From contig OZ245815.1 of the NCBI GenBank assembly GCA_965228425.1, positions 4,278,001 through 4,342,000 on the forward strand: 64,000 bases of DNA, given 5' to 3'. Made by a program: the position numbers and the translations under genes. The stretch comes from JAJFJD01 sp965228425. GTDB taxonomy: Bacteria > Pseudomonadota > Alphaproteobacteria > UBA8366. Shown here one piece after another: positions 25,957 to 34,311 of this stretch; position 1 is the first letter of the stretch; each line of letters begins with the position of its first letter. The notes beneath the pieces were generated by a model. The model saw only the letters and a list, made by a program, of their open reading frames with translations, made no database searches and was not told where the DNA came from.

Positions 25957-26790
25957 TTGGCACGCGATACTCCGCCGCCGAGCGAGCAAGAAAACTATAT
26001 GCACGACTACGATGGGGCGCTGACCGAGCAGATCATTGCGGGGCGCACCGCCGAAGTCCACGGCGCTTTTCTCCTGCCATATCTCCGTGCCGGCATGACA
26101 CTCCTGGACTGCGGCTGCGGCCCCGGCACGATCACCGCGGGCTTGGCCCGGGCAACCGCCCCGGGTGCGGTGACCGGCATCGACCTCGAAGAGAGCCAGT
26201 TGGACATCGCCCGCGATAACGCCGCCAAAATCGGCATCGGCAATGTGACATTCGAACGCGGCGATGTGTACGACCTTCCGTTTCAGGACGATGGGTTCGA
26301 TGCGGTGTTCAGCCATGCCATGCTCGAACACATGCATGATCCGGTATCCGTCCTGAAGGAAATGCGCCGGGTGCTGAAACCGGGCGGGTTGGTCGGCATC
26401 CGGTCGATCGACCTGGGGGCGACGCTGATTGCGCCGCACGATGCCGTTTTGACCGAAGCCCACGATACCTGGCGAAGATTCAGACGGCATTGCGGCGGAG
26501 ACCCATTCATGGGCCGCCGCCTCCGCGCGTTGCTCCGGCAAGCGGGCTTCGCGAGGACGGTAGGGACCGGGTCGAGCGAAAGCTGGGGCACGCCGCAATC
26601 GGCACGAACAATAGCGGCGGCGCTAGCCAGCGAGTTCGCCGGGCCGAGGATCGCCGAAACCGCAATCGAGATGGGTTGGGCGGATCAGGCGCAGATGGAC
26701 GACGCCGCGCGCGCCCTCCAGGAATGGGGTAACCACGAAGATGCCTTTATGGCGATCGTTTGGTGCGAAGCGGTCGGCTGGAAGGATTGA
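25957..26790 (+). CDS. Class I SAM-dependent methyltransferase (Methyltransf_11-like)
   Basis: Methyltransferase of about 277 aa. Motif I is LLDCGCGPGTITAGLA, followed by VTGIDLEESQLDIARDNA, ERGDVYDLPFQDDGFDAVFSHAMLEHMHDP and MRRVLKPGGLVGIRSIDLG, the UbiE/COQ5-like pattern. I chose a TTG start at 25957 because GGAGAG lies at 25946-25951; an ATG at 25999 is an alternative with no loss of domain. The acceptor is unknown. It is convergent with the arylsulfotransferase-like gene and divergent from GFA. Confidence 0.87.
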   Translation: MARDTPPPSEQENYMHDYDGALTEQIIAGRTAEVHGAFLLPYLRAGMTLLDCGCGPGTITAGLARATAPGAVTGIDLEESQLDIARDNAAKIGIGNVTFERGDVYDLPFQDDGFDAVFSHAMLEHMHDPVSVLKEMRRVLKPGGLVGIRSIDLGATLIAPHDAVLTEAHDTWRRFRRHCGGDPFMGRRLRALLRQAGFARTVGTGSSESWGTPQSARTIAAALASEFAGPRIAETAIEMGWADQAQMDDAARALQEWGNHEDAFMAIVWCEAVGWKD

Positions 26791-26821
26791 CCGCCAAGCC
26801 GTCGGTCGAACTCTGCCGTCC

Positions 26822-28171
26822 CTAATCCGGCACCGGCTCGATCCGGAATTCGCCGTTCGCCGGCGGCACGACCGCCCGTTCTCGGGACGGTTCGATCTGC
26901 GGCACCCAATCGTAGGGATAGCGGTAGGCCCGGAAGACATCGCTCAGGAATTGCGTGTCATCGTCCATCAGGTTGTAAGGACAGACATATTCCCAAACGA
27001 TCTCGCATTCCCGCGTCACCTCGATCACGCGGCCGCACCGTGACTCGGTGATCAGGGTGTTGCCGTTCGGCAGGCGTTGGGCCGCACTTTCATAGCGACT
27101 GTAGAACCGGACGTCCTCGCCCTCCGACGGGAAGCCAGCAGTCTTCGCAGAATACTCCCAAACCAGATCGAGCGAGATCGGGTCGATCTCCAGGACCCGG
27201 GAACTGTCCCGCAGGGCATTCCACGTCCCGTCCGGCGCACCGGGGTTCGGGCTGCCGAAGCCCGCAGCCCCGCCATTATCGAACACCAGGATATTGCCCT
27301 CGCCCGGCAGCCCTTTCGGAATAATATGAGCGTGATGCGGCCCGATGATGCAGCCCAGCGCCTTGAGTTCCGGTGAACTCGCGTAGTCGGGCCCGATCTT
27401 CCAGACAATCTCGCCGGTTTTCTTCGAGATGATGTAGAGAATGGTGCCGCGGTCATCCGTGATGATGTTCTCCGGATCGAACCGTTCGTCCCCGGCGTCG
27501 AACCACTTGTTCGGTCCCACATAGGATATCGTGTTCTGGAAGACGGCATGCTGGTTACGGCAATGGCGCATGATCGCGTTCTTGGCCGCTTCGGAGTGCC
27601 CGAACTCCTCGAAGTGATCGGCCGGCATCCAGTCCCATGAGATGTCGCCGTTCCATGTCACTTCCAACATACGGGTGGAGCGCGGCAGATAATCCCGGCT
27701 GATGTCGGGCCAAGTCCCGCTGCGGTAGCTCAGCATCAAAGTGTTGCCGTCCTGAATTTTCGGCGTCATGCCGGGCACGTAATAGCCGACCGGGCACCCT
27801 TCGCGGACGAGGTCGTGATTCTGCCGGGCCGACCAGGCGCGTTTGCCGTCGACGTCGATTTCGTCCGCCTTTTCGAATTTCCATTCGACATTGCCGTCCC
27901 AGTCTTCCTGAACGACATCGTCGCAGCCGACATGATGATCGTATTCCTGGCTCACCCGTCCGATCTGGCCACCGAGGATCCGGCCTTCCGGCAACATGTT
28001 GATCATGTAGCCGTCGAACTGCGGCCAGTTCCGGACCACATTGCCGTTCATGTCGACGAGGACGGCCCCGACCCCCTGCTTCTTGGACGGATACAGCGTG
28101 TATCCGTTGAAGCATTTCTCGGGCTTGTAAATTGTCGTGCCGGTCGGAAACACCGTTTGCATTGCACTCAC
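26822..28171 (-). CDS. Arylsulfotransferase (ASST)-like protein
   Basis: A 449-aa protein of the aryl-sulfate sulfotransferase type, a beta-propeller. Repeated blades contain WDGNVEWKFE, WNGDISWDWMP, TGEIVWKIGPD and CEIVWEYVCP, i.e. the [D/N]G-x-[I/V]-x-W propeller signature. Histidines in QNHDL, RNQHAVF and GPHHAHIIPKG could correspond to the sulfohistidine and substrate-binding positions. Canonical AssT enzymes are periplasmic, yet no signal peptide is visible here, so a cytosolic location or a non-sulfotransferase role is possible. The gene is followed downstream by a convergent methyltransferase gene and preceded by an OYE gene 60 bases upstream, probably in the same transcript. Confidence 0.8.
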   Translation of the reverse strand: MSAMQTVFPTGTTIYKPEKCFNGYTLYPSKKQGVGAVLVDMNGNVVRNWPQFDGYMINMLPEGRILGGQIGRVSQEYDHHVGCDDVVQEDWDGNVEWKFEKADEIDVDGKRAWSARQNHDLVREGCPVGYYVPGMTPKIQDGNTLMLSYRSGTWPDISRDYLPRSTRMLEVTWNGDISWDWMPADHFEEFGHSEAAKNAIMRHCRNQHAVFQNTISYVGPNKWFDAGDERFDPENIITDDRGTILYIISKKTGEIVWKIGPDYASSPELKALGCIIGPHHAHIIPKGLPGEGNILVFDNGGAAGFGSPNPGAPDGTWNALRDSSRVLEIDPISLDLVWEYSAKTAGFPSEGEDVRFYSRYESAAQRLPNGNTLITESRCGRVIEVTRECEIVWEYVCPYNLMDDDTQFLSDVFRAYRYPYDWVPQIEPSRERAVVPPANGEFRIEPVPD

Positions 28172-28231
28172 TTTCGACTGATGGCGCGTTGAACGGCCGT
28201 CGCGAATCGCGCGGCTCGGGGATTTCGGACC

Positions 28232-29431
28232 CTATTCCAGCCCAAAAATCTTCTGATAGGCCGCCTGGGTCTCGGCGCCGCCTTGATTGATCGGCATTTC
28301 TTTCTGCTTCTCGCGCTGGCGCAGGCGATACGCGTACTCGTGCGGCATCTGACCGTATGGGTCGGTGGCGTTCAGCTCTTTCGCAGCGTGCGCCGCCCAA
28401 TCGGCGTTCCAGAGAAATTCGCGGGCCAAGGCAACCAGGTCCGCCCGGCCGTCTTGCAGGATATTCTCCGCTTGCCGCGCTTCGGTGATCCCGCCGACGG
28501 CGATCGTCATGATCCCGGCTTCGCGCCGCACCCGTTCCGCAAATCCGGCTTGGAATTGCTCGATCCGCGGCACCATCGGCATCTCGCTGTCGCCGAAAAT
28601 GCCGCCGGAGGAACAATCGATGAGGTCGATATCCCGATCCTTCAACTCCTTCGACAAGGCCACCGTATCGTCCAAATCCCAGAGGCCGCCCTGACCGTCG
28701 ACCGACGACACGCGGAAGAAGAGCGGCTTGTCCTGCGGCCAGGCGTCGCGAACGACTTCGGCTATTTCGAGGGCGAAGCGCATCCGTCCCTGCCGGTCGC
28801 CGCCATAGGCATCGTTCCGATGGTTGCTCACGGGCGAAAGGAACTGATGGATCAGATAGCCGTGCGCCCCGTGAATCTCGAGAATGTCGAAACCGGCATC
28901 CATACTGCGCCGGGTGGCTTCGCGCCACGCGTCGAGATTGTTTCGAATGTCGTCCTTGTCCATCGCCTTCGGCGTGAATCGGCGCGGCAGATGATCCAGC
29001 GCGCTGGGCGCCAATCCCTGCCAGGGCGGCAGGCCATCCTTTGCATCCTCGTCGGTCAGCGGCCGCCAATCCTGCGTCGCCGTATGACACGAAGCCTTGC
29101 GCCCCGCATGCCCCAACTGAATGGCCGGGATTGCGTCCTGCTCCTTGATGAAATCAGTCAGCTTACGGTATTGCGGAATATGCTTGTCGTCGTAGATCCC
29201 GGCGCATTTATAGGTCTTGCGCCCGATCGCCTCGACCGCCGTTTCCTCGCCGAATACGATTCCGGCCCCGCCGACCGCAAGCCGGCCGAGATGCATCATC
29301 TGCCAGTCGCCCGGCCCGCCGTCGTCCGAGTTGTACTGGCACATCGGCGAGACGACGATGCGGTTCTTCGACGTCACGCCGCGGATCGTGATGGGCGTAA
29401 ACAGGAGGGGCTGTTGCTTGGTGTCAGTCAT
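28232..29431 (-). CDS. NADH:flavin oxidoreductase / old yellow enzyme family (YqjM-like)
   Basis: FMN-dependent TIM-barrel ene-reductase of 399 aa. It begins LLFTPITIRGVTSKNRIVVSPMCQYNS, the YqjM-type start with its Cys in SPMCQY. It contains QLGHAGRKAS, GFDILEIHGAHGYLIHQFLSP, the NHRNDAYGGDRQGRMRFALE signature and AVGGITEARQAENIL. It reduces activated C=C bonds with NAD(P)H. An alternative GTG start at 29449 overlaps the upstream VOC stop (GTGA). The VOC gene is directly upstream, so the two are probably co-transcribed with the ASST-like gene. Confidence 0.92.
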   Translation of the reverse strand: MTDTKQQPLLFTPITIRGVTSKNRIVVSPMCQYNSDDGGPGDWQMMHLGRLAVGGAGIVFGEETAVEAIGRKTYKCAGIYDDKHIPQYRKLTDFIKEQDAIPAIQLGHAGRKASCHTATQDWRPLTDEDAKDGLPPWQGLAPSALDHLPRRFTPKAMDKDDIRNNLDAWREATRRSMDAGFDILEIHGAHGYLIHQFLSPVSNHRNDAYGGDRQGRMRFALEIAEVVRDAWPQDKPLFFRVSSVDGQGGLWDLDDTVALSKELKDRDIDLIDCSSGGIFGDSEMPMVPRIEQFQAGFAERVRREAGIMTIAVGGITEARQAENILQDGRADLVALAREFLWNADWAAHAAKELNATDPYGQMPHEYAYRLRQREKQKEMPINQGGAETQAAYQKIFGLE

Positions 29432-29445
29432 CGTTGATCGAACAC

Positions 29446-29850
29446 TCACTCGAACCGTTGCGCCGAGATCGCCGGATGATAGATCGGCTGAATGATGTTG
29501 CCGGCCGGGTCCTTGATATGGAAGCTGCGGGCGCCGTCCGCATGATCGTGGGGCTGGTCGAGAACCGGAACGTCGATCGACGAGAAATAAGCGTACCAGG
29601 CATCCAGGGATTCCTTGCTCTCGACGATGAAGCCGTAATGATCGAAGACCCCGCCCTCCTCCGGTTCGGATTTGGCGCGCGCCAGCGACAGGTTGTCGTT
29701 GCCACAGGTCAGATACACGAGATTCTCATTCGCGCGATAGAGAAGTTCCATCCCCATCACATCGGTATAGAACTTCTCGCATTCCTCCAGGTTGTTCACC
29801 CGGAAGGCGACATGGCGGATACCGCGAAAGGCAGGGGGGCGTTCTGTCAT
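29446..29850 (-). CDS. VOC family protein (glyoxalase/bleomycin-resistance fold)
   Basis: Vicinal oxygen chelate domain protein of 134 aa with two beta-alpha-beta-beta-beta modules. IRHVAFRVNNLEECEKFYTDVMGMELLYR is the first, with His13 as likely metal ligand. FDHYGFIVESKESLDAWYAYFSSIDVPV and FHIKDPAGNIIQPIYHP form the second. The last ligand position, usually Glu in NxxE, is Gln here. Members include glyoxalase I, extradiol dioxygenases and epimerases; the function is not assigned. A good GGAG site precedes the ATG at 29850. Confidence 0.88.
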   Translation of the reverse strand: MTERPPAFRGIRHVAFRVNNLEECEKFYTDVMGMELLYRANENLVYLTCGNDNLSLARAKSEPEEGGVFDHYGFIVESKESLDAWYAYFSSIDVPVLDQPHDHADGARSFHIKDPAGNIIQPIYHPAISAQRFE

Positions 29851-30137
29851 GGCTCGTCTCCACGCTGATCCCAGAGGTCTCGTCGAAGGGCCATCCAGTA
29901 TCGGCGGCCCATTTATTCATTCATGATACGGCAGTCGAGGCATAGCGTAACCGGACCGCTCTGAACTGTCCAAATGCATGATTGGCGCCGGGAGCAGGCC
30001 GCCGGATAGAATACCGGATCGCTTCCCACGGCATCACTGGTTGCGGCCTATTCCGCGCTCGGCCAAAATCTTACCCGGGAGTGGCATCGCCTGCGATTTC
30101 CCGGCGAACGTCGACTATGACCGAAGAAAGAGCCCCA

Positions 30138-30998
30138 ATGCCCGTCCGCTATATCGACGCCATCACAGCACGCTACACGAAGCTCGGCTACGAGCCCTAC
30201 CGCTGGGTCTATGCGGAGGAGCCGCCGGCCTTCACACCACTCAATAAACCATTGTCGGAAGCGCGGGTCGGCGTCCTGACGACGTCCGGCGCCTACGCGC
30301 TCGGTCAGACGGCGTTCCACTACAAGGACGACACCGGTGTCCGGGCAATCCCGAAGACGACGCCGAAACAGGACATCCGGTTTTCGCATATCACGGAATA
30401 CTATCTGGAAGACCCACGGCGCGATTCGGAATGCGTCCTACCGCTGTCGGCCTTGAACCGTCTCGAAAGCGAAGGGTTTGTCGGCGAGATGGCGGACGAC
30501 GCCCTCTCCTGCATGGGCGGCATCTACTCGCAGCGCCGGGTGCGCGAAGAACTGATTCCGGACTTGGCGGCGCGGTTCGAGGCGCAATCGGTCGACGCGG
30601 TCTTCCTCATACCCATGTGACCGGTGTGCCATCAGACCGTGGGTCTGATCGCCCGCCACCTCGAAGCCGCCGGCACGCCGACCGTTTCCCTGACCAGCGC
30701 CCATGACATCACGACTGCCGGCAACCCGCCGCGCGCGCTGTTCGTCGACTATCCTCTCGGCCACACAACCGGCCGGCCCTTCGATCCCGGCGATCAGGAC
30801 GAGATAACCCGTGCCGCCCTCGCGGGATTGGAAACCATCGAGAAACCGGGCGTCATCGTCGACCTAGAGCGGCGCTGGTCCGACGACGAGGACTGGAAGA
30901 CGGAAGCCATGCGGGCGGACGGCGGCGACACCCGAAGCGCGCGCGACACGACGCCGCAATGGCAATATCCGGAAGACCGCATCGCGGCTGCCGGATAG
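30138..30998 (+). CDS. Selenoprotein B-family protein (GrdB/PrdB-like) with in-frame UGA selenocysteine
   Basis: Two frames, 30138-30620 and 30621-30998, are one 286-aa protein interrupted only by TGA at 30618-30620. The upstream part (VGVLTTSGAYALGQTAFHY, DIRFSHITEYYLED, CVLPLSALNRLESEGFVGEM, CMGGIYS) and the downstream part (PVCHQTVGLIARHLEAAGTPTV, PRALFVDYPLGHTTGRPFD) both fit the glycine/sarcosine/betaine or D-proline reductase selenoprotein B family. In that family this exact position is Sec or Cys in a [U/C]PVC redox motif, here U161-P-V-C164. A hairpin fulfilling bacterial SECIS rules follows directly. The ATG at 30138 (MPVRYID) is preceded by AAGAAAGAG; an ATG at 30117 is an alternative. 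No other reductase subunit gene is nearby; a CoA-transferase gene follows. Decoding requires selA/B/C/D elsewhere. Confidence 0.85.
30618..30653 (+). promoter_or_regulatory. UGA codon plus candidate bacterial SECIS element
   Basis: TGA at 30618-30620 is followed by a perfect 8-base stem, ATCAGACC (30631-30638) with GGTCTGAT (30642-30649), enclosing a GTG loop. GGTG (30623-30626) can pair with CGCC (30650-30653) below an asymmetric bulge. The apical loop begins 18 bases after TGA and contains G in its first position, matching the spacing and loop-G rules used for bacterial SECIS prediction. The hairpin lies within the reading frame, as bacterial SECIS elements do. Confidence 0.75.
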
Positions 30999-31047
30999 CG
31001 GCGTTGGATTCGGAACATCGGGCACCGCGACAAGAAGGACATTCACG

Positions 31048-32283
31048 ATGGACGGCGAAACAAACAACGAGGCCCAAGGTCCGCTCGCAGGCTGCCGGGT
31101 TCTTGAATTGGGTTCGACCGTCGCCGCCCCCTTCTGCGGCCGGCTGTTCGCCGATCTCGGCGCGGAGGTCGTCAACGTGGAACGGCCGGCCGGCGACTCC
31201 CTGCGCAGCCTCGGCCGCCACTACGAAGGCAAGTCCTTGTGGTGGGCCAGTATCCACCGCAACAAGAAGGCCATCGCGATCAACCTGAAATCGGACTCCG
31301 GACGGGACATCGTCCGCCGGCTCGTCCCTCACTTCGACATCGTCATCGAAAATTTCAAACCCGGGACGCTGGAGAAATGGGGCCTCGGCTACGACGAAAT
31401 GGCACAGGACCATCCCGGGGTGATCCTCGTGCGGATCAGCGGTTTCGGACAGACGGGCCCCTATAGCGAACGGGCCGGGTACGGCATCATCGGAGAATCT
31501 CTCAGCGGCATCCGGTCGATCACCGGCGAACCGGACCGGCCGCCGTCCCGCGTGGCCACGCCGTTGACCGACTACGTGGCCGGCATATACGGCGCCTTCG
31601 GCGCTGCCGCCGCACTGCACGAACGGAACCGGACGGGACGCGGCCAGGTGGTCGATGTCGCGCTCTACGAAGCGGCATTCTCGATGATGGAGTCCTTCGT
31701 CCCTGCCTTCGACAAATTGGGGATCGTGCCGCACCGGGTCGGCTCGCGCCTGCACGGCCATGTGCCGAACAGCCTGTTTCCGGTGAAGAACGAGGAGTGG
31801 ATCCACATCGCCGCCGGCAACACTTCCACCTTCCAGCGGCTTGCGGCGGCCATGGATCAACCCGGGCTGGCCCAAGACCCGCGCTTTGCGGAGAGTCCCG
31901 CACGGCTGGAAAACGAGGACGAACTGGTCCAAGCCATCAGCCGTTGGACAGAGACCTGGACGCTCGGCGAACTCTACGAATATCTGGTCGAGAAGGACAT
32001 CCCGGCGGCGCCGATCTACAGCGTCGCGGACGTGTTCACCGATCCGCAGTTTGCGGCGCGGGACATGATCGTCGATGTGCCGGACGAAGAGGTCGGCTCG
32101 TTGAAACTGTCGGGGATCGCGCCTAAATTCTCCCGCACGCCCGGCGCGCTGCGCTGGACCGGACAGTCCATCGGCCACGACACCCGCACCGTCCTTGCCC
32201 AAAACCTAAATTTATCCGACGCCGAGCTGGACGCGCTCGAGGCCGAGGGCGCGATCGCCTCTGCAACGGCGGAAAAAGACTAG
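31048..32283 (+). CDS. CaiB/BaiF CoA-transferase family protein (class III)
   Basis: Class III CoA-transferase of 411 aa. It begins PLAGCRVLELGSTVAAPFCGRLFADLGAEVVNVERPAGD, followed by NKKAIAINLKSDSGRDIVRRLV and DIVIENFKPGTLEKWGLGYDEM, where the catalytic Asp lies further on in this fold, then RISGFGQTGPYSERAGYG. Members such as CaiB, Frc and BaiF move CoA between carboxylic acids. It follows the selenoprotein gene by 49 bases on the same strand, so the two may be co-transcribed. The acids involved cannot be named. Confidence 0.92.
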   Translation: MDGETNNEAQGPLAGCRVLELGSTVAAPFCGRLFADLGAEVVNVERPAGDSLRSLGRHYEGKSLWWASIHRNKKAIAINLKSDSGRDIVRRLVPHFDIVIENFKPGTLEKWGLGYDEMAQDHPGVILVRISGFGQTGPYSERAGYGIIGESLSGIRSITGEPDRPPSRVATPLTDYVAGIYGAFGAAAALHERNRTGRGQVVDVALYEAAFSMMESFVPAFDKLGIVPHRVGSRLHGHVPNSLFPVKNEEWIHIAAGNTSTFQRLAAAMDQPGLAQDPRFAESPARLENEDELVQAISRWTETWTLGELYEYLVEKDIPAAPIYSVADVFTDPQFAARDMIVDVPDEEVGSLKLSGIAPKFSRTPGALRWTGQSIGHDTRTVLAQNLNLSDAELDALEAEGAIASATAEKD

Positions 32284-32304
32284 CGCTGTCCGGCGCCGAC
32301 AAGA

Positions 32305-33306
32305 TCAGTCCGCATAGGCCGCAAAGCGCTTGCGATACTGGCTCGGGCTGACGTCGAATTTCTTGCGGAAATGGTAGCGTAGATTCTGCGGGTTGGAGAG
32401 GCCGACCGCGTCCGCGATATCGTCGAGCGACGCCTGTGTCGTTTCCAACAACGTGCAGGCTGTGGCCAATCGTTCCTGGACGATCCAGTGTCCGACCGGC
32501 ATACCCGTGAGTGCCGCGAATTTTCGCTGGAAGGTTCGCGGACTCATGCCCGACACCGCCGCGAGCGACGCCACGCTGTGCGGCCGGTTCAGACCGGCCC
32601 GGATATAGTCGACGGTCGCCGACAGGCGATGCGCCTCGTTTTCCGCCGGCACCGGCTGTTCGATGAATTGGGCCTGGCCGCCTTGCCGGTGCGCATGCAT
32701 GACCAAACGGCGCGCAACCGAATTCGCGATCTTGGCCCCGAAGTCACGCCGCACGATATGCAGGCAGAGGTCCAGACCGGCCGAACTGCCCGCCGACGAC
32801 AGGATGTCGCCATCGTCGACATAGAGGCTGTCGGTCGCCAAGTGCACAGTGGGATACCGGCGCGAGAAATCATCCGCATAGCGCCAGTGTGTCGCGGCCC
32901 GGCGCCCGTCGAGCAGACCGGCAGCCGCCAGAACGTAAACGCCGGAACAGATGGTGACGAGCCGCGCGCCGCGCCGATGCGCTTCCCGAAGGGCATCGCA
33001 AAGGGCCGATGGCACCGGCGCGTCTTTTCCCCGCCATCCCGGGATCACGATGGTGCCGGCCGCGACAAAATCATCGTCGGACCCGGTGGCGGTGAATTCC
33101 AACCCGCCGGCGGCGCGAAGCGGCCCCGTCTCCAGCGCGACGGACTCGAACCGGTACCAATCCCCGACAATCTCGGGCCGCGGCAAGCCGAAGACCTCGG
33201 CCACGATGCCGTATTCAAAGGTGCAAAGACCGTCATACACAAGAGCGACGACGTTCGTCTTGGCGGAATCCACGGCCCCCGGCGCTGAAATTGTCATGAT
33301 TTCCAT
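32305..33306 (-). CDS. GlxA-type transcriptional regulator (DJ-1/PfpI domain + AraC HTH)
   Basis: AraC-family regulator with an N-terminal DJ-1/PfpI-like domain (VVALVYDGLCTFEYGIVAEVFGLPRPE..., TICSGVYVLAAAGLLDGRRAATHWRY) and a C-terminal double HTH of about 100 residues (HSVASLAAVSGMSPRTFQRKFAALTGMPVGHWI... DAVGLSNPQNLRYHFRKKFDVSPSQYRKRF). GlxA-like proteins control amine, carnitine and betaine catabolism. The start is taken at 33306 or the ATG at 33297; the further upstream extension to 33381 reads through the divergent promoter. It is divergent from the lumazine-binding-like gene. Confidence 0.9.
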   Translation of the reverse strand: MEIMTISAPGAVDSAKTNVVALVYDGLCTFEYGIVAEVFGLPRPEIVGDWYRFESVALETGPLRAAGGLEFTATGSDDDFVAAGTIVIPGWRGKDAPVPSALCDALREAHRRGARLVTICSGVYVLAAAGLLDGRRAATHWRYADDFSRRYPTVHLATDSLYVDDGDILSSAGSSAGLDLCLHIVRRDFGAKIANSVARRLVMHAHRQGGQAQFIEQPVPAENEAHRLSATVDYIRAGLNRPHSVASLAAVSGMSPRTFQRKFAALTGMPVGHWIVQERLATACTLLETTQASLDDIADAVGLSNPQNLRYHFRKKFDVSPSQYRKRFAAYAD

Positions 33307-33312
33307 CGCATT

Positions 33313-33336
33313 TGGCACAATCCCGAATGGCACGAT
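33313..33336. promoter_or_regulatory. Direct repeat, candidate AraC/GlxA-family binding site
   Basis: TGGCACAAT (33313-33321) and TGGCACGAT (33328-33336) form a direct repeat with a 15-base period in the 75-base region between the divergent GlxA-type regulator and the NTF2-like gene. AraC-family proteins bind direct repeats. Assignment to this regulator is inferred from position. Confidence 0.4.
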
Positions 33337-33381
33337 TTCATCCTGTTCGGAAATAATGACAAGAACCAAGGGAGATATCAA

Positions 33382-33771
33382 ATGAACGAAATGCCCGGCC
33401 TATTGGACGCCGTTTCCGTCTATTTCGACGCCATCTACGACTGCGATGTCGAAAAACTGGATGCGGTCTTCCATGAGGCCTCCAGCCTGTTCGACGCCGA
33501 TGAAGGAAAGATTTTCGTCGATCCGATCGCCAGTTTCCGCGCGGATGTCGGCAGCCGACCGTCCCCGGCGGGGCGGAACCAGACACGGCACGACGAGATC
33601 ATCACGATCGATTGGCTTTCGGAATTGAGCGCCGTCGTGAAGCTTCGGCTCCAATCCCATGAGAAAGTGTTCGTCGACCACCTCGCCTTCGTCAAGGGCC
33701 CGGACGGATGGAAGATCGTCTCCAAGGTCTGGCATCTGGAGAGCACGGCGGAGATCAAGACGTTGGATTAG
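33382..33771 (+). CDS. Nuclear transport factor 2-like protein (putative lumazine-binding)
   Basis: NTF2-fold protein of 129 aa. MNEMPGLLDAVSVYFDAIYDCDVEKLDAVFHEASSLFD is the family N-terminal helix and cone entry. VDHLAFVKGPDGWKIVSKVWHL is the closing strand pair typical of the putative lumazine-binding/SnoaL-like group. No catalytic residues can be assigned. GGGAGA stands 6 bases ahead of the ATG. It is divergent from the GlxA-type regulator gene, which probably controls it. Confidence 0.85.
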   Translation: MNEMPGLLDAVSVYFDAIYDCDVEKLDAVFHEASSLFDADEGKIFVDPIASFRADVGSRPSPAGRNQTRHDEIITIDWLSELSAVVKLRLQSHEKVFVDHLAFVKGPDGWKIVSKVWHLESTAEIKTLD

Positions 33772-33812
33772 CCCGGTTGCGGCCCTGGAGCCCTTCGTCT
33801 TGCAAGGGGCTT

Positions 33813-33824
33813 GTGCAATTGCAC
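33813..33824. terminator. Palindrome between convergent genes
   Basis: GTGCAATTGCAC is a perfect 12-base palindrome in the 57 bases between the convergent NTF2-like and RidA-like genes, close to an imperfect AGCCCTT/AAGGGGCT hairpin. It may help end transcription from both sides, but lacks a clear T-tract. Confidence 0.25.
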
Positions 33825-33828
33825 CGCG

Positions 33829-34230
33829 TCAGTCCGCGGCCAGCGCAATACAAGAGAAACCAACCAGCGCCTCCGTCGGGACACCGAAGCGGACGGTATG
33901 GCGCGCCGGCAGCCCGCCCGGAAAATGCTTCACATACTCTTCATTACAGGCGGCGTAGTTCGCGGGGTCCGTGATCAACATCGTGACCTGTACGACGCGC
34001 TGAAGCGAGCTTCCTTCTTCCTTAAGGATCTTATCGATGAAGGCGAGCGAGTTCCGAACCTGCTCCGCCGGGGTCGCGCCGCGCTCGATGCCATTCGCGG
34101 GATCGTGCGGCGCGGAATGGCCGGAAACGAAGATCAGACCGGCAGCCCGCGTTGCACGGCTGAAGGGCCGAATTGAATCCGGTTCCGGCTGTCCGATGAA
34201 ATCGATCATGGTGAAGTTCCGTTCGTACAT
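33829..34230 (-). CDS. RidA family protein (YjgF/YER057c/UK114)
   Basis: Rid-family protein of 133 aa. It has PFSRATRAAGLIFVSGHSA, a helix EQVRNSLAFIDKILKEEGSSLQRVVQVTMLITD and PARHTVRFGVP, where the Arg aligns with the imine-hydrolysing Arg of RidA. RidA hydrolyses reactive enamines and imines from PLP enzymes; divergent members act in catabolic pathways. The start MYERNFT is used; an ATG 7 codons later is possible. It is convergent with the NTF2-like gene. Confidence 0.9.
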   Translation of the reverse strand: MYERNFTMIDFIGQPEPDSIRPFSRATRAAGLIFVSGHSAPHDPANGIERGATPAEQVRNSLAFIDKILKEEGSSLQRVVQVTMLITDPANYAACNEEYVKHFPGGLPARHTVRFGVPTEALVGFSCIALAAD

Positions 34231-34311
34231 GGTGTGAGATCCGACGCATCCGCCATGTTAGCCGAGCCATGCCGGAGTCGATATCGCGAAGCACGGAAGA
34301 AACACACAACG

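Noticed and set aside
30618..30620. TGA as a true stop or the gene as a pseudogene
   Set aside because: Family sequence continues in the same frame with no gap, the codon falls on the Sec/Cys position, and a SECIS-type hairpin follows.
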